Source: Candidatus Goldiibacteriota bacterium | GTDB lineage: Bacteria; Oederibacteriota; PGYV01 | DNA length: 38,769 nucleotides | Assembly (NCBI GenBank): GCA_016937715.1 | Contig: JAFGWA010000092.1 | Location: 1-38,769 of the forward strand | Reading direction: 5' to 3' | Part shown: positions 1 to 6,807 of the stretch, in pieces | Position numbering within the stretch: the stretch's first letter is position 1 | Layout of the letters: each line of letters begins with the position of its first letter | The notes under the pieces: generated by a model | Database searches by the model: none | What the model was told of the DNA's origin: nothing | What the model saw: the letters and a program-made list of their open reading frames with translations, nothing else | Translations under genes and position numbers: made by a program

Positions 1-96
1 CGCGTTAAGCTATAAGCAGTTAAGCATAAGCGAAAGCTTAAAACATAGCGCATTAAGCTATAAGCAGTTAAGCATAAGCGAAAGCTTAAAACATAG
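1..96. repeat. Tandem repeat, two copies of a 48-bp unit
   Basis: Two adjacent 48-bp copies (1-48 and 49-96) differ at one base (position 4 versus 52). The unit is built from variations of TTAAGC and GCTTAA words and contains TTAAGCTATAAGC. The array touches the window edge, so more copies may lie to the left. No open frame with a ribosome binding site runs through it. Its function is unknown. Confidence 0.9.
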
Positions 97-102
97 TAGC
101 TA

Positions 103-225
103 TTGCTTAATTTGCTTCTGCTTATTTGTTTAACAGTTTCGCTATAGCTTAATTGCTTAATTTGTTTCTGCTTATTTGTTTAACAGTTTCGCTATAGCTT
201 AATTGCTTAATTTGCTTCTGCTTAT
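103..225. repeat. Tandem repeat, 50-bp unit, about 2.5 copies
   Basis: Copies start at 103, 153 and 203 with a period of 50 bp. The first two are full length and differ by one base; the third stops after about 23 bp. The unit contains GCTATAGCTTAA, close to the reverse complement of the TTAAGCTATA word in the array at 1-96. The two arrays are therefore related and face each other, and the transcript could fold into a long imperfect hairpin. Confidence 0.9.
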
Positions 226-264
226 CTTTAATTTAGCACATTTGTGCTACTGTGTCAAGGCTTA

Positions 265-293
265 TTGCGTTGGTTATTATCGTGTGGTATAGT
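265..293 (+). promoter_or_regulatory. Candidate sigma-70 promoter for the 323 lipoprotein gene
   Basis: TTGCGT at 265-270, a 17-base spacer and TATAGT at 288-293 form a moderate match to the vegetative consensus, about 30 bases before the start codon at 323. The spacing is ideal but the -35 box matches only half of its consensus. Confidence 0.4.
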
Positions 294-322
294 TAAATGG
301 AATTAAATACGGAGGTGAGTAT

Positions 323-1024
323 ATGCGTATAAGTAAAGTTGTAATTTTGTTTATTATTATGGCCGTTGTTTTTGCGTCAGGCTGTTCCAGGCGGTATATA
401 GTTAATGTTGATTCCATAAATGACAGGAGTGCTATTACAGGCAAAAAATTTGTGATAGTTTCCGGCAATAAAAATATAGACGCAAGCGATCTGCAGTTCA
501 TTGAATATGCCTGTTATGTGGCTGCTGCCCTTGAAAAGAAAGGATACACCCCGGTTGACAGCATAGATAAAGCCGACGTTGAGATATATATGTCATACGG
601 AGTGGGAGAAGCCGAAAGGCATGTGTATTCTTACACCACTCCGGTTTGGGGGCAGACCGGCGGGGAGACCACGACGATAGCCAATATAATAAAGGAAGAG
701 GACGGTTCCACCAAGTATATATCCAGCACTTCGTACACGCCGGATTACGGCATCACCGGATATCAGGAAAGGACGGATGTATACACCACGTACCCTAAAT
801 ACATAATTCTTGACGCTTATGACCTTAAGTTAAAGCAGGATAATAAGAAACTTAAGCAGCTGTGGAAAACCTCGATAAGTAATCAAGGCGGGACAAAAGA
901 GTTAAGAAAGTTTTTCCCTATAATGATAACGGCGGCGCAGCAGTATATAGGTGAAAATACCGGCGAAGAGATAAGTCTAAGCATCGGTGAAGACAATGAA
1001 GCTGCTATAAAATGCGTAAGGTAA
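323..1024 (+). CDS. Lipoprotein, DUF4136-like
   Basis: A 233-residue protein whose start is fixed by GGAGGTGAG just upstream. The N-terminus is a lipoprotein signal peptide: positive residues, a hydrophobic stretch (about 5-19) and a lipobox ending ASG-Cys at residue 21, so the mature protein should be lipid-anchored. The rest looks like a compact alpha/beta domain. An early segment of the form 'A-D-V-E-I-Y-M-S-Y-G' and a later one of the form 'K-Y-I-I-L-D-A-Y-D' resemble the DUF4136 lipoprotein family, where such strands flank a variable Thr/Tyr-rich insert. Family membership is a judgement from pattern only. The gene stands alone between the repeat arrays and the STAS-like pair. Its role is unknown. 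Confidence 0.8.
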   Translation: MRISKVVILFIIMAVVFASGCSRRYIVNVDSINDRSAITGKKFVIVSGNKNIDASDLQFIEYACYVAAALEKKGYTPVDSIDKADVEIYMSYGVGEAERHVYSYTTPVWGQTGGETTTIANIIKEEDGSTKYISSTSYTPDYGITGYQERTDVYTTYPKYIILDAYDLKLKQDNKKLKQLWKTSISNQGGTKELRKFFPIMITAAQQYIGENTGEEISLSIGEDNEAAIKCVR

Positions 1025-1083
1025 GCAAGTAATAAAATTCACAATGTTCTAAAAAAAACAGAATGGAGTTTTCTCCCGGCAAA

Positions 1084-1092
1084 TGGTAAAAT
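1084..1092 (+). promoter_or_regulatory. Candidate extended -10 element before the STAS-like pair
   Basis: TGGTAAAAT fits the TGnTATAAT extended -10 pattern with one mismatch. It lies 27 bases before the ATG at 1119, leaving room for a short leader. No good -35 box is visible. Confidence 0.3.
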
Positions 1093-1118
1093 AATCCGAC
1101 TAAATTCAGGAGGATTAT

Positions 1119-1487
1119 ATGCCGGGAGCTTCAGTTATTACTTATAAAGGCAAGCGAATAGTATTTAATGATTTTTCCAATTCCGCTAATGAAGAGATAT
1201 TAGCCACAATGAAAGAGGCGGTGGAACTGATAAGAACCCAGCCGCCGGAAAGTGTTTATGTAATAACGGATACCAGCGGAAGCAGTATGTATAATAAAGA
1301 AATCGCCGCGGCGTTTAAAGAGTTTGTTGCCGGCAATAAACCGTTTGTAAAAATGTCAGTAGTTGTAGGGATTGATGGAATTAAAAAAGTGCTTTATGAT
1401 GCTGTGATTCTTTTTTCCAGGCGTAAAAATCTTGTTCTGATGAACAGTATAGACGAAGCAAAAGAATTTCTTTCAAAACAGCCATGA
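1119..1487 (+). CDS. STAS/SEC14-like (SpoIIAA-like fold) protein, copy 1
   Basis: A 122-residue soluble protein with a strong ribosome binding site (AGGAGG) before the ATG. Its layout matches small proteins usually named STAS/SEC14 domain-containing: an N-terminal strand 'K-G-K-R-I-V', the segment 'F-S-N', a long helix from about 25 to 40, then 'Q-P-P-E-S-V' and a strand leading to 'D-T-S-G-S'. The C-terminal half reads 'G-I-K-K-V-L-Y-D-A-V' and ends in an amphipathic helix. There is no signal peptide or membrane segment. The next gene is a close paralog. The family has no well-defined biochemical activity; a signalling role by analogy with anti-sigma antagonists is only an inference. Confidence 0.75.
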   Translation: MPGASVITYKGKRIVFNDFSNSANEEILATMKEAVELIRTQPPESVYVITDTSGSSMYNKEIAAAFKEFVAGNKPFVKMSVVVGIDGIKKVLYDAVILFSRRKNLVLMNSIDEAKEFLSKQP

Positions 1488-1521
1488 TAAAATAAGGGCA
1501 TGTAAAAAATGGAGGTATTAT

Positions 1522-1887
1522 ATGGCGGGATCTTCAATTATAAATCATAAAGGGAAGAAAATTGTTCATATGGATTTTTCAAACAGCAATCAGGAAGAAG
1601 TAATGAGTACTATGAAGCAGGCAGAAGCGCTTATACGCAATCAGCCGCCGGAAAGCGTGCTGGGGCTGCTGGATATTTCGGGAAGCATGTATAATAAAGA
1701 AATAGCAGCTGCTTTTAAGGATTTTGCGGCGGGCAATAAACCGTTTATTAAGATGACGGCTATAGTGGGGCTGGAAGGCATAAAAAAAGTCCTTTATGAC
1801 GCGGTCGTTATGTTTACAAGAAGAAAAAATTTGGTCGCTATGGATAGCCTTGAAAAAGCGAAGGATTTTCTGGCGGAACTGAAATAA
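1522..1887 (+). CDS. STAS/SEC14-like (SpoIIAA-like fold) protein, copy 2
   Basis: A 121-residue paralog of the preceding protein, more than half identical by eye and collinear over its whole length. The one gap is a single Ser: 'T-S-G-S-S-M-Y-N' in copy 1 and 'I-S-G-S-M-Y-N' here. The segment 'Y-N-K-E-I-A-A-A-F-K' is unchanged, so this central region is probably the functional surface. A GGAGG ribosome binding site precedes the ATG. The gap between copies is 34 bases, so they are probably co-transcribed, and the FKBP gene follows 17 bases later. The pair looks like a tandem duplication that has since diverged. Confidence 0.75.
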   Translation: MAGSSIINHKGKKIVHMDFSNSNQEEVMSTMKQAEALIRNQPPESVLGLLDISGSMYNKEIAAAFKDFAAGNKPFIKMTAIVGLEGIKKVLYDAVVMFTRRKNLVAMDSLEKAKDFLAELK

Positions 1888-1904
1888 AAAAACCGGAGGT
1901 AATA

Positions 1905-2189
1905 ATGCCAGCGGCAAAAAACGGAGACAAAGTAAAAGTGCACTATAAAGGCAGCTTAAAAGACGGAAAAGTATTTGACTCTTCCGAAGGAAAAGAGCCG
2001 CTGGAATTCACAATAGGCGAAGGCCAGGTGATACCGGGTTTTGAAAACGGAGTTCTGGGGCTTTCTGCCGGAGAGAAAAAAACAATTGTAATTCCGTGCG
2101 CGCAGGCATACGGCGAATATAGTGAAGAAGCCGTGTTCTTTATAGGCAAAGAAAACCTTCCGGAAGGAATGGAGCCAAAACCGGGGTAG
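1905..2189 (+). CDS. SlyD-type FKBP peptidyl-prolyl isomerase, truncated by an in-frame UAG
   Basis: The start follows an ideal CCGGAGG site. The 94 residues carry hallmarks of SlyD-like FKBPs: 'V-H-Y-K-G' near the N-terminus, 'G-K-V-F-D-S-S', 'G-Q-V-I-P-G-F-E-N-G-V-L-G' and 'A-Y-G-E-Y', then the start of the inserted chaperone (IF) domain. Family members run to about 140-160 residues, but this frame ends at TAG 2187-2189. The missing C-terminal part continues in the same frame to 2333 and is well conserved. Without it the product lacks the last strand of the FKBP sheet and should not fold normally. The family has prolyl isomerase and folding-chaperone activity, but this copy may be inactive unless the stop is read through or is a base-call error. 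Confidence 0.85.
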   Translation: MPAAKNGDKVKVHYKGSLKDGKVFDSSEGKEPLEFTIGEGQVIPGFENGVLGLSAGEKKTIVIPCAQAYGEYSEEAVFFIGKENLPEGMEPKPG

Positions 2190-2333
2190 GAACTTCAGAT
2201 GGTAAACCCCGAAGGCCAGGTGTTTCAGGTTGTAATACTGGAAGTATCCGGAGACAAAATCAAACTGGACGCTAATCACCCGCTTGCGGGCAAAGAACTG
2301 ACTTTTGAACTGGAACTTGTAAGTGTTAATTAA
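2190..2333 (+). pseudogene. In-frame C-terminal remainder of the SlyD-type FKBP
   Basis: Directly after TAG 2187-2189 the same frame runs 47 more codons to TAA 2331-2333. It encodes the usual second half of the IF domain ('N-P-E-G-Q-V-F-Q-V') and the family signature 'D-A-N-H-P-L-A-G-K-E-L-T-F'. With the upstream part it would make 142 residues, a normal SlyD-like length. The sense residue replaced was probably Gln, because CAG to TAG is one transition. There is no separate ribosome binding site for this piece. Confidence 0.8.
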
Positions 2334-2409
2334 GCAGCTGCAGGCCGGCGCTTTATATAAAGTATAATTCAGGTAAGATGTTTACCGCGGTAAAAAAAGG
2401 GAGGTTAAA

Positions 2410-2976
2410 ATGGAAGTAAAAGGAACGGCTGTTATTTCCACCAGGGAATTTGTTAAGGCGGCTTTTGGAGAATCGAATTTTGATAAGTGGATATCAAGCC
2501 TTGACCCGCAGGCAAAAAAAATATACGAGAGCGCAATTCTCACCAATAACTGGTATCCGATTGAAGATGCCTTAAGGAAACCGTCAAAAAAGATAGGCGA
2601 AATGTTTTATAACGGGGATTTAAAAAAAGGCGCGTGGGATTCGGGTATGTTCAGCGCTGATTATGGGTTAAAGGGTATTTACAGGCTGTTTGTAAAGATG
2701 GGATCCGCTAAATTTATTATAAATAAGGCAAGTTCGATTTTTTCAACATATTATAAGCCAAGCGTTATGCAGTCCGAAGTTACAGGGGACAATTCATCTG
2801 TGTTAAGGATAGTGGAATTTGCGGATATCTGCCCCGTGGTGGAAAGCAGGATAGGCGGCTGGATGCATAAAGGTCTTGAAATCTGCGGGGTAACGGATAT
2901 TAATGTGGAAATAGTAAGGGCAAAGACAAAAGGCGATGCTGTTACGGAATACGCGGTAAGCTGGAGTGATAAATAA
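2410..2976 (+). CDS. DUF2378-like protein (myxobacterial TIGR02265 type)
   Basis: A 188-residue soluble protein behind a GGGAGG site. It begins 'M-E-V-K-G-T-A-V' and contains 'N-N-W-Y-P-I', then 'A-D-Y-G-L-K-G-I-Y-R-L-F-V-K' and 'F-S-T-Y-Y-K-P-S', and ends with 'G-W-M-H-K-G-L-E-I-C-G-V' and a final 'A-V-S-W-S'. I recognise this as the pattern of DUF2378, a family expanded in Myxococcus and relatives and thought to share the fold of heme-NO-binding and V4R domains. No ligand-binding residue can be assigned here. It sits alone between the broken FKBP and an HD hydrolase, with a possible -10 box (TATAAT, 2363-2368) upstream. The function is unknown. Confidence 0.6.
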   Translation: MEVKGTAVISTREFVKAAFGESNFDKWISSLDPQAKKIYESAILTNNWYPIEDALRKPSKKIGEMFYNGDLKKGAWDSGMFSADYGLKGIYRLFVKMGSAKFIINKASSIFSTYYKPSVMQSEVTGDNSSVLRIVEFADICPVVESRIGGWMHKGLEICGVTDINVEIVRAKTKGDAVTEYAVSWSDK

Positions 2977-2993
2977 GTTTAATATTTTCAGGG

Positions 2994-3644
2994 GTGTATG
3001 TGTTGGATGTAATGTTTGAAAAAATAAGCGCGGGCGCGGAACAGGTCCTGAAAAAATCACGCGGGTCACACGACTGGGAACACACACAAAGGGTGCTGCG
3101 GCTTGCTGTTCATCTGGCAAAAAAAGAAAAAGCAGATATAAAAACCGTTAAATACGCCGCGGTACTTCATGATATAGCCCGCCATGAAGAGGATAAAAGC
3201 GGAGGAAAAAAAGACCACGCGCTGCTTGGCGCAGTAAAAGCTTCGCGGATATTATTAAAGCACGGGTTTGAACCCGGTTTTGTTGAAAATATAAAGCACT
3301 GTATAGAATGTCACAGGTTTCGGGCGGAAAGGAAGCCGCGGACCAAAGAGGCAAAGGTGCTTTTTGACGCTGATAAGCTGGATTCTATAGGCGCGGTAGG
3401 TATAGGCCGCGCGTTTTTGTTTGCCGGTGAAGTTGGGGCAAAACTGCACAATCCCGGGGCTGATATATTAAATACAAAACCATACACACAGGATGATACC
3501 GCATACAGGGAATACATGGTAAAATTAAGGCATGTCCGGGGCAGGATGTATACCAAAGAAGGCAGAAAACTTGCAGAAGAACGCCATGCTTTTATGACGC
3601 TGTTTTTTAAAAGGCTTGGCATGGAAACGGAAGGGAAAATTTAA
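2994..3644 (+). CDS. HD-domain phosphohydrolase
   Basis: A 216-residue cytoplasmic HD-superfamily enzyme. The metal ligands are visible: 'S-H-D-W-E-H-T' near residue 26, the paired 'L-H-D-I-A-R-H-E' near 59, a later 'C-I-E-C-H' helix, and 'F-D-A-D-K-L-D' near 123. This order is that of YedJ/YpgQ-type hydrolases acting on phosphate esters or nucleotides; the substrate cannot be read from sequence. The start is uncertain: the frame opens at GTG 2994, but AGGGG at about 2990-2994 fits GTG 3000 or TTG 3003 better. It ends two bases before the next gene, so it is co-transcribed with the TPM genes. Confidence 0.8.
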   Translation: MYVLDVMFEKISAGAEQVLKKSRGSHDWEHTQRVLRLAVHLAKKEKADIKTVKYAAVLHDIARHEEDKSGGKKDHALLGAVKASRILLKHGFEPGFVENIKHCIECHRFRAERKPRTKEAKVLFDADKLDSIGAVGIGRAFLFAGEVGAKLHNPGADILNTKPYTQDDTAYREYMVKLRHVRGRMYTKEGRKLAEERHAFMTLFFKRLGMETEGKI

Positions 3645-3646
3645 AA

Positions 3647-4066
3647 ATGAAAATCACGCCGGAGAACATACTTTCAGAGCAGGAAAAGCAAGTGCTGCAG
3701 TCTTCTATTAATGCCGCGGAAAGAGGCACCACCGGCAGGATACGCGTGCATATTGAGAAAAAAGCCGGCAGGGCGCCTTTTGAAAGGGCAAGGGCCGTAT
3801 TTGAAAATTACGGGCTTAACGGGTATGCTGACAGAAACTGTGTGCTTTTATACGTGTCAACCGAAGACAGGCAGTTTGTGGTATTCGCGGATGACGGGAT
3901 TAATGAAAAGGTTCCGGAAGGTTTCTGGAAACACGTCAGTGATTCCGTGACCGGAAAGATGAAAGACGGGCAGTTTTCAATAGGCCTTACCGCGGCTGTC
4001 AGCCTTACCGGCAACATGTTAATGGAATTTTTTCCCGCTGTTTCTGAAAATGGTGTCCGGCTATGA
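3647..4066 (+). CDS. TPM-domain protein, soluble
   Basis: A 139-residue protein consisting of one TPM domain: an N-terminal 'S-E-Q-E-K-Q-V-L' helix, 'G-R-I-R-V-H-I-E' strand, 'N-C-V-L-L-Y-V-S' strand and 'F-V-V-F-A-D-D-G-I-N-E-K-V' segment, matching the usual secondary structure order. There is no signal peptide or membrane segment, unlike the next gene. Its ATG is two bases after the HD gene stop, and its last codons overlap the next start in an ATGA arrangement, which points to translational coupling. Small cytoplasmic TPM proteins next to a membrane-bound YgcG-type partner are common in bacteria, but their job is not established. TPM domains have been linked to phosphatase activity and photosystem repair in plants. 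Confidence 0.75.
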   Translation: MKITPENILSEQEKQVLQSSINAAERGTTGRIRVHIEKKAGRAPFERARAVFENYGLNGYADRNCVLLYVSTEDRQFVVFADDGINEKVPEGFWKHVSDSVTGKMKDGQFSIGLTAAVSLTGNMLMEFFPAVSENGVRL

Positions 4067-4725
4067 AATTACGCCTGGCGGCAGCCGCCGCTGTTTTTCT
4101 GTTATTTGCACCGGTGATATTTTCGACCGACTCTGTCCCTTACAGAAAAAGCAGGTATCTTAATGATTACGCTTCGGTTATAAACGATAAGAATGCCGGC
4201 GAAATTATGCTGTTGTTAAAAAGGTTTGAAAAAAAGACCGGTATTGAAGCGTCTGTACTTACTATAGGGAATGCTTCTGATTACGCCGCTGGAAGCGAAG
4301 GGGTTGACTTTCTTGCCGCAAGGGCGTTAAGCGAATGGAAACTGCAGGAAAGCGGGATTCTTCTTCTGGTGGCTGTTAATGACAGGCGCCTAAAAGTGGA
4401 ACTTGGGCGCAATCTGGCCGAAAGCGGGGAACAGAAGTTTCAGGAAATAATTAACAATGTAATACTGCCTTATTTTAAAGCGGGTGATTACAGCGCGGGT
4501 ATTTATAACGGAGCAAAAGCAATGACCGAAGCTTTTTCAAGGCAAGGCGGGGTTAAAGGGCCGCAGCTTCTGGTCTTTTCACTTATCGGCGGGGCTTTGT
4601 TTCTGTTTTTGCTTGCCGGAGTAAGTTTTATAGCCGGTAAAAATAAAGAAAGAAAACAGCCTGCAGGCGTGCCGGAAAATAACGGCAAAAAGACGTATGG
4701 CGGCGGCGCGGTAGGCCGGTGGTGA
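4063..4725 (+). CDS. YgcG-type TPM-domain membrane protein
   Basis: A 220-residue protein with a cleavable-looking signal peptide (hydrophobic 5-20), a TPM domain (about 30-150) with the typical 'L-N-D-Y-A-S-V-I' opening and 'L-L-L-V-A-V-N-D-R-R-L-K-V-E-L-G' core, one membrane helix (about 170-190) and a short basic tail ending Gly-Gly-Gly. That is the YgcG/LemA-partner architecture with the TPM domain outside the membrane. The start overlaps the end of the upstream TPM gene by four bases. No lemA gene is nearby, which is unusual for this family. The role may be envelope-associated but is unproven. Confidence 0.8.
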   Translation: MKLRLAAAAAVFLLFAPVIFSTDSVPYRKSRYLNDYASVINDKNAGEIMLLLKRFEKKTGIEASVLTIGNASDYAAGSEGVDFLAARALSEWKLQESGILLLVAVNDRRLKVELGRNLAESGEQKFQEIINNVILPYFKAGDYSAGIYNGAKAMTEAFSRQGGVKGPQLLVFSLIGGALFLFLLAGVSFIAGKNKERKQPAGVPENNGKKTYGGGAVGRW

Positions 4726-4751
4726 TAAGGCAGGTATAAATTTAAAACGGC

Positions 4752-4775
4752 CGCAGATATATCCGCGTTTTTTTA
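4752..4775 (+). terminator. Possible intrinsic terminator after the TPM operon
   Basis: CGCAGA (4752-4757) and TCCGCG (4762-4767) pair with one A-C mismatch around a TATA loop, followed by a run of eight T. The stem is short, so strength is doubtful, but the place, just after the last TPM gene, fits. Confidence 0.4.
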
Positions 4776-4851
4776 TAATATACTTTTTACTTTTTTTCAT
4801 ATATAATTAATTTGTGAATGTAGTAACTTCCCGCAGATAAGGGGGCGGCTT

Positions 4852-4980
4852 ATGTGGGAATATATTTTTTTTAGGTTTTCAATTTTACCCGGTTTTACGC
4901 TGCTAAAAAAACTATGCGCTGAAATGTTTTATATTTTTTTGTTTTTTGGCGATAAGGCGGCGTTTTATGAACACAATTAG
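4852..4980 (+). CDS. Candidate 42-residue leader peptide overlapping the receiver gene start
   Basis: An ATG at 4852 follows AAGGGGG (4839-4845) at six bases, as good a ribosome binding site as any in the window. The frame runs 42 codons to TAG 4978-4980 and overlaps the ATG of the next gene (4967) in another frame. The peptide is rich in Phe, Leu and Tyr and has two hydrophobic stretches. It may be a small membrane peptide or a coupling leader for the receiver gene. I recognise no family, and it could be chance. Confidence 0.3.
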   Translation: MWEYIFFRFSILPGFTLLKKLCAEMFYIFLFFGDKAAFYEHN

Positions 4981-5410
4981 CGGCAATAAAAACCCAAGGA
5001 TTCTTCTTGTGGAGGATAATCCGGCGGAATTACGCCTGATAAGGGAAATTTTTAAAGGTTTTGACCCTGACTGCAGTATTGTAAGCGCAAGGGACGGGGT
5101 GGAAGCCACGGACATATTGTTAAGGGATGATGATACCGGTTTTGACATCATAATTCTTGACCTTAATCTGCCCAGAAAAAACGGGCTGGAAGTATTAAGC
5201 GAAATTAAGCAGAGCAAAAAAGCAAGCGGGATTCCGGTGGTGGTTTTGTCCACTTCGGATTCAGAAATGGACATTCTGAAGTCTTATGAATTATCGGCAA
5301 ACTGCTATATCACAAAACCGGCAGGGCTGGATAACCTTATAGACGCGGTAAAGGGAATAGACAATTTCTGGCTTGCATTTGGAAAGCGCGCTGACACCAA
5401 GGCGCAATGA
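4967..5410 (+). CDS. Single-domain response regulator, Rcp1-like (1)
   Basis: A 147-residue receiver with no output domain. The acidic pair is in 'L-V-E-D-N' (residues 14-18), the phospho-acceptor is Asp65 in 'I-L-D-L-N-L-P', and the signature 'C-Y-I-T-K-P' supplies the conserved Lys. The long insert before the acceptor and the C-terminal 'I-D-N-F-W-L' helix are typical of Rcp1, the receiver partner of the phytochrome kinase Cph1. A TTG 21 bases upstream (4946) could extend the frame, but AAGGCGG at 4954-4960 sits six bases before ATG 4967, so I use the ATG. Likely partners are the Cph1-type kinases at 11695 and 13581. Confidence 0.85.
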   Translation: MNTISGNKNPRILLVEDNPAELRLIREIFKGFDPDCSIVSARDGVEATDILLRDDDTGFDIIILDLNLPRKNGLEVLSEIKQSKKASGIPVVVLSTSDSEMDILKSYELSANCYITKPAGLDNLIDAVKGIDNFWLAFGKRADTKAQ

Positions 5411-5462
5411 AATACCTTTTATTTATTTTACTATAAACGTTAAAAAATCAGGGCGGTTTTAA

Positions 5463-6092
5463 GTGAATAAAAAACATATAAAAGTACTGCTTATAGAGGA
5501 CAATCAGGGCGATGTAAGGCTTATCTGGGAAATACTATCAGAGGTAAGGAATTCGCCTTTCTACCTTGAAGTTGCTTCCACCCTTTTAAGCGGGCTTCAG
5601 GCGCTGGATAAAGTAAAACCCGACATAGTGCTTCTTGACCTTACCCTTCCGGACAGCAATGGAATATACACGCTGAACAGGGTAAAAGATAAAGTAAAAG
5701 AAGTGCCTGTGGTTGTCCTTACCGGAATGGATGATGAAGTGCTGGCAATTAAGTCTCTTAAAGAAGGCGCCCAGGATTACCTTGTTAAAGGCAGGACAGA
5801 CAGCGAACTTTTGAAACGCGCCATACTTCACGCCATAGAAAGAAACAAACTTATAAGTGAAATGGAAGAAAATGACCGTAAACTTAAAGAAAGCTATGAA
5901 AAGCTGCAGGCACAAGACCGCCGCAGGGAGTCTGAAATACGGAATCTTGCAGAGGGTATAATACCGGTGGAAAAAGCGCTGAAAGAAGCGCTGGAAAAGC
6001 ACAGCAGAGGCGGAGAAGAACGCGACGGAATTGAACAGACACTTAATGAAGCGGTTATATTGCTGGAAAAAATAAAAAAAATAAATGTTTAG
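5463..6092 (+). CDS. Response regulator with C-terminal coiled coil
   Basis: A 209-residue protein with a GTG start behind AGGGCGG. The receiver (about 5-125) has 'L-I-E-D-N' at 10-14, acceptor Asp59 in 'L-L-D-L-T-L-P', 'V-L-T-G' and the Lys in 'Q-D-Y-L-V-K-G'. The remaining 80 residues form a charged coiled coil (about 130-209) with no recognisable catalytic motif. The tail may dimerise or bind a partner. Unlike its neighbours it is not Rcp1-like: the receiver resembles those found fused to kinases or GGDEF domains ('Y-L-V-K-G-R-T-D-S-E-L-L-K-R-A-I'). The output could be a protein interaction that feeds the adjacent GGDEF protein. That is inference. Confidence 0.8.
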   Translation: MNKKHIKVLLIEDNQGDVRLIWEILSEVRNSPFYLEVASTLLSGLQALDKVKPDIVLLDLTLPDSNGIYTLNRVKDKVKEVPVVVLTGMDDEVLAIKSLKEGAQDYLVKGRTDSELLKRAILHAIERNKLISEMEENDRKLKESYEKLQAQDRRRESEIRNLAEGIIPVEKALKEALEKHSRGGEERDGIEQTLNEAVILLEKIKKINV

Positions 6093-6149
6093 TTTCCTTG
6101 ATATGCGCCTTTTTCGGTGATATAAATAGTATCAGGAAATGAAAAATAT

Positions 6150-6608
6150 ATGGGAGATGAGGAAATGTCCGCTGCGGAAATGAAAACTGTTGATATTTTA
6201 CTTGTTGAAGATAACAGGGCAGATATTAAACTTATTGAAGAATGCTTCAAGGAATTAGCCATAAAGTGCAATATAAGCGTTGCCACTGACGGCGAACAGG
6301 CTGTTAATATATTAAAAAAAACCGGCGGACACGCTGATGGTTTAAGGCCGGATGTTGTGCTTTTAGACCTTAAAATACCAAAAAAAGACGGTTTTGAAGT
6401 CTTAAAAGAGATTAAAAATGATGAAAATCTTGCCGGTATTCCTGTTATCATACTTTCATCTTCCAGCCTTAAAAATGACATTGATAAAGCGTATGCGTTA
6501 AAAGCCAATTTTTACATTACCAAAGAAATGGATATAGAAAATTATATACAGATAGCAAAATATATAGAAGATTACTGGCTGTCAAAGTCCGATAAAAGGG
6601 CCATATAG
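6150..6608 (+). CDS. Single-domain response regulator, Rcp1-like (2)
   Basis: A 152-residue stand-alone receiver. Acidic residues are in 'L-V-E-D-N' (18-22), the acceptor is Asp73 in 'L-L-D-L-K-I-P', and 'I-L-S-S-S' provides the Ser/Thr switch. The C-terminal 'I-E-D-Y-W-L' is Rcp1-like. One oddity is that the usual 'Y-I-T-K-P' is 'Y-I-T-K-E': the Lys is kept but the cis-Pro partner is Glu, which may change the active-site loop. ATG 6165 is an alternative start, with GGGAG just upstream of it. It is related to the receiver at 4967 and lies about 60 bases after the coiled-coil receiver. Confidence 0.8.
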   Translation: MGDEEMSAAEMKTVDILLVEDNRADIKLIEECFKELAIKCNISVATDGEQAVNILKKTGGHADGLRPDVVLLDLKIPKKDGFEVLKEIKNDENLAGIPVIILSSSSLKNDIDKAYALKANFYITKEMDIENYIQIAKYIEDYWLSKSDKRAI

Positions 6609-6807
6609 GGCGCAAAAAAAGCCCTGAATTAATAGTTTAAACCTCATAAAATTAAATCATAAAAGTATCCTTAAATAAGCCGTACAGGCAGTTTTTCCGC
6701 CTATTATCGTGTTTGACAGTAAATGGGGGATAAATTATAATATATTAGCCATAAAAAATGTTTCCTGCGGCAGGAGTGCGGCACGCTGTTTTAAGGAGTT
6801 GGTAAAA

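Noticed and set aside
1-225. Short repeats resembling a CRISPR array
   Set aside because: Copies are directly adjacent without unique spacers and no cas gene is near, so they are plain tandem repeats.
1905-2333. Genome-wide recoding of UAG as a sense codon
   Set aside because: TAG ends several genes at plausible lengths (6092, 8176, 13434, 19668), so a single amber codon in one gene is better explained as a mutation or base error.
6709-6807. N-terminal extension of the GGDEF protein
   Set aside because: The extra 33 codons have no family similarity and AAGGAG sits directly before GTG 6808.
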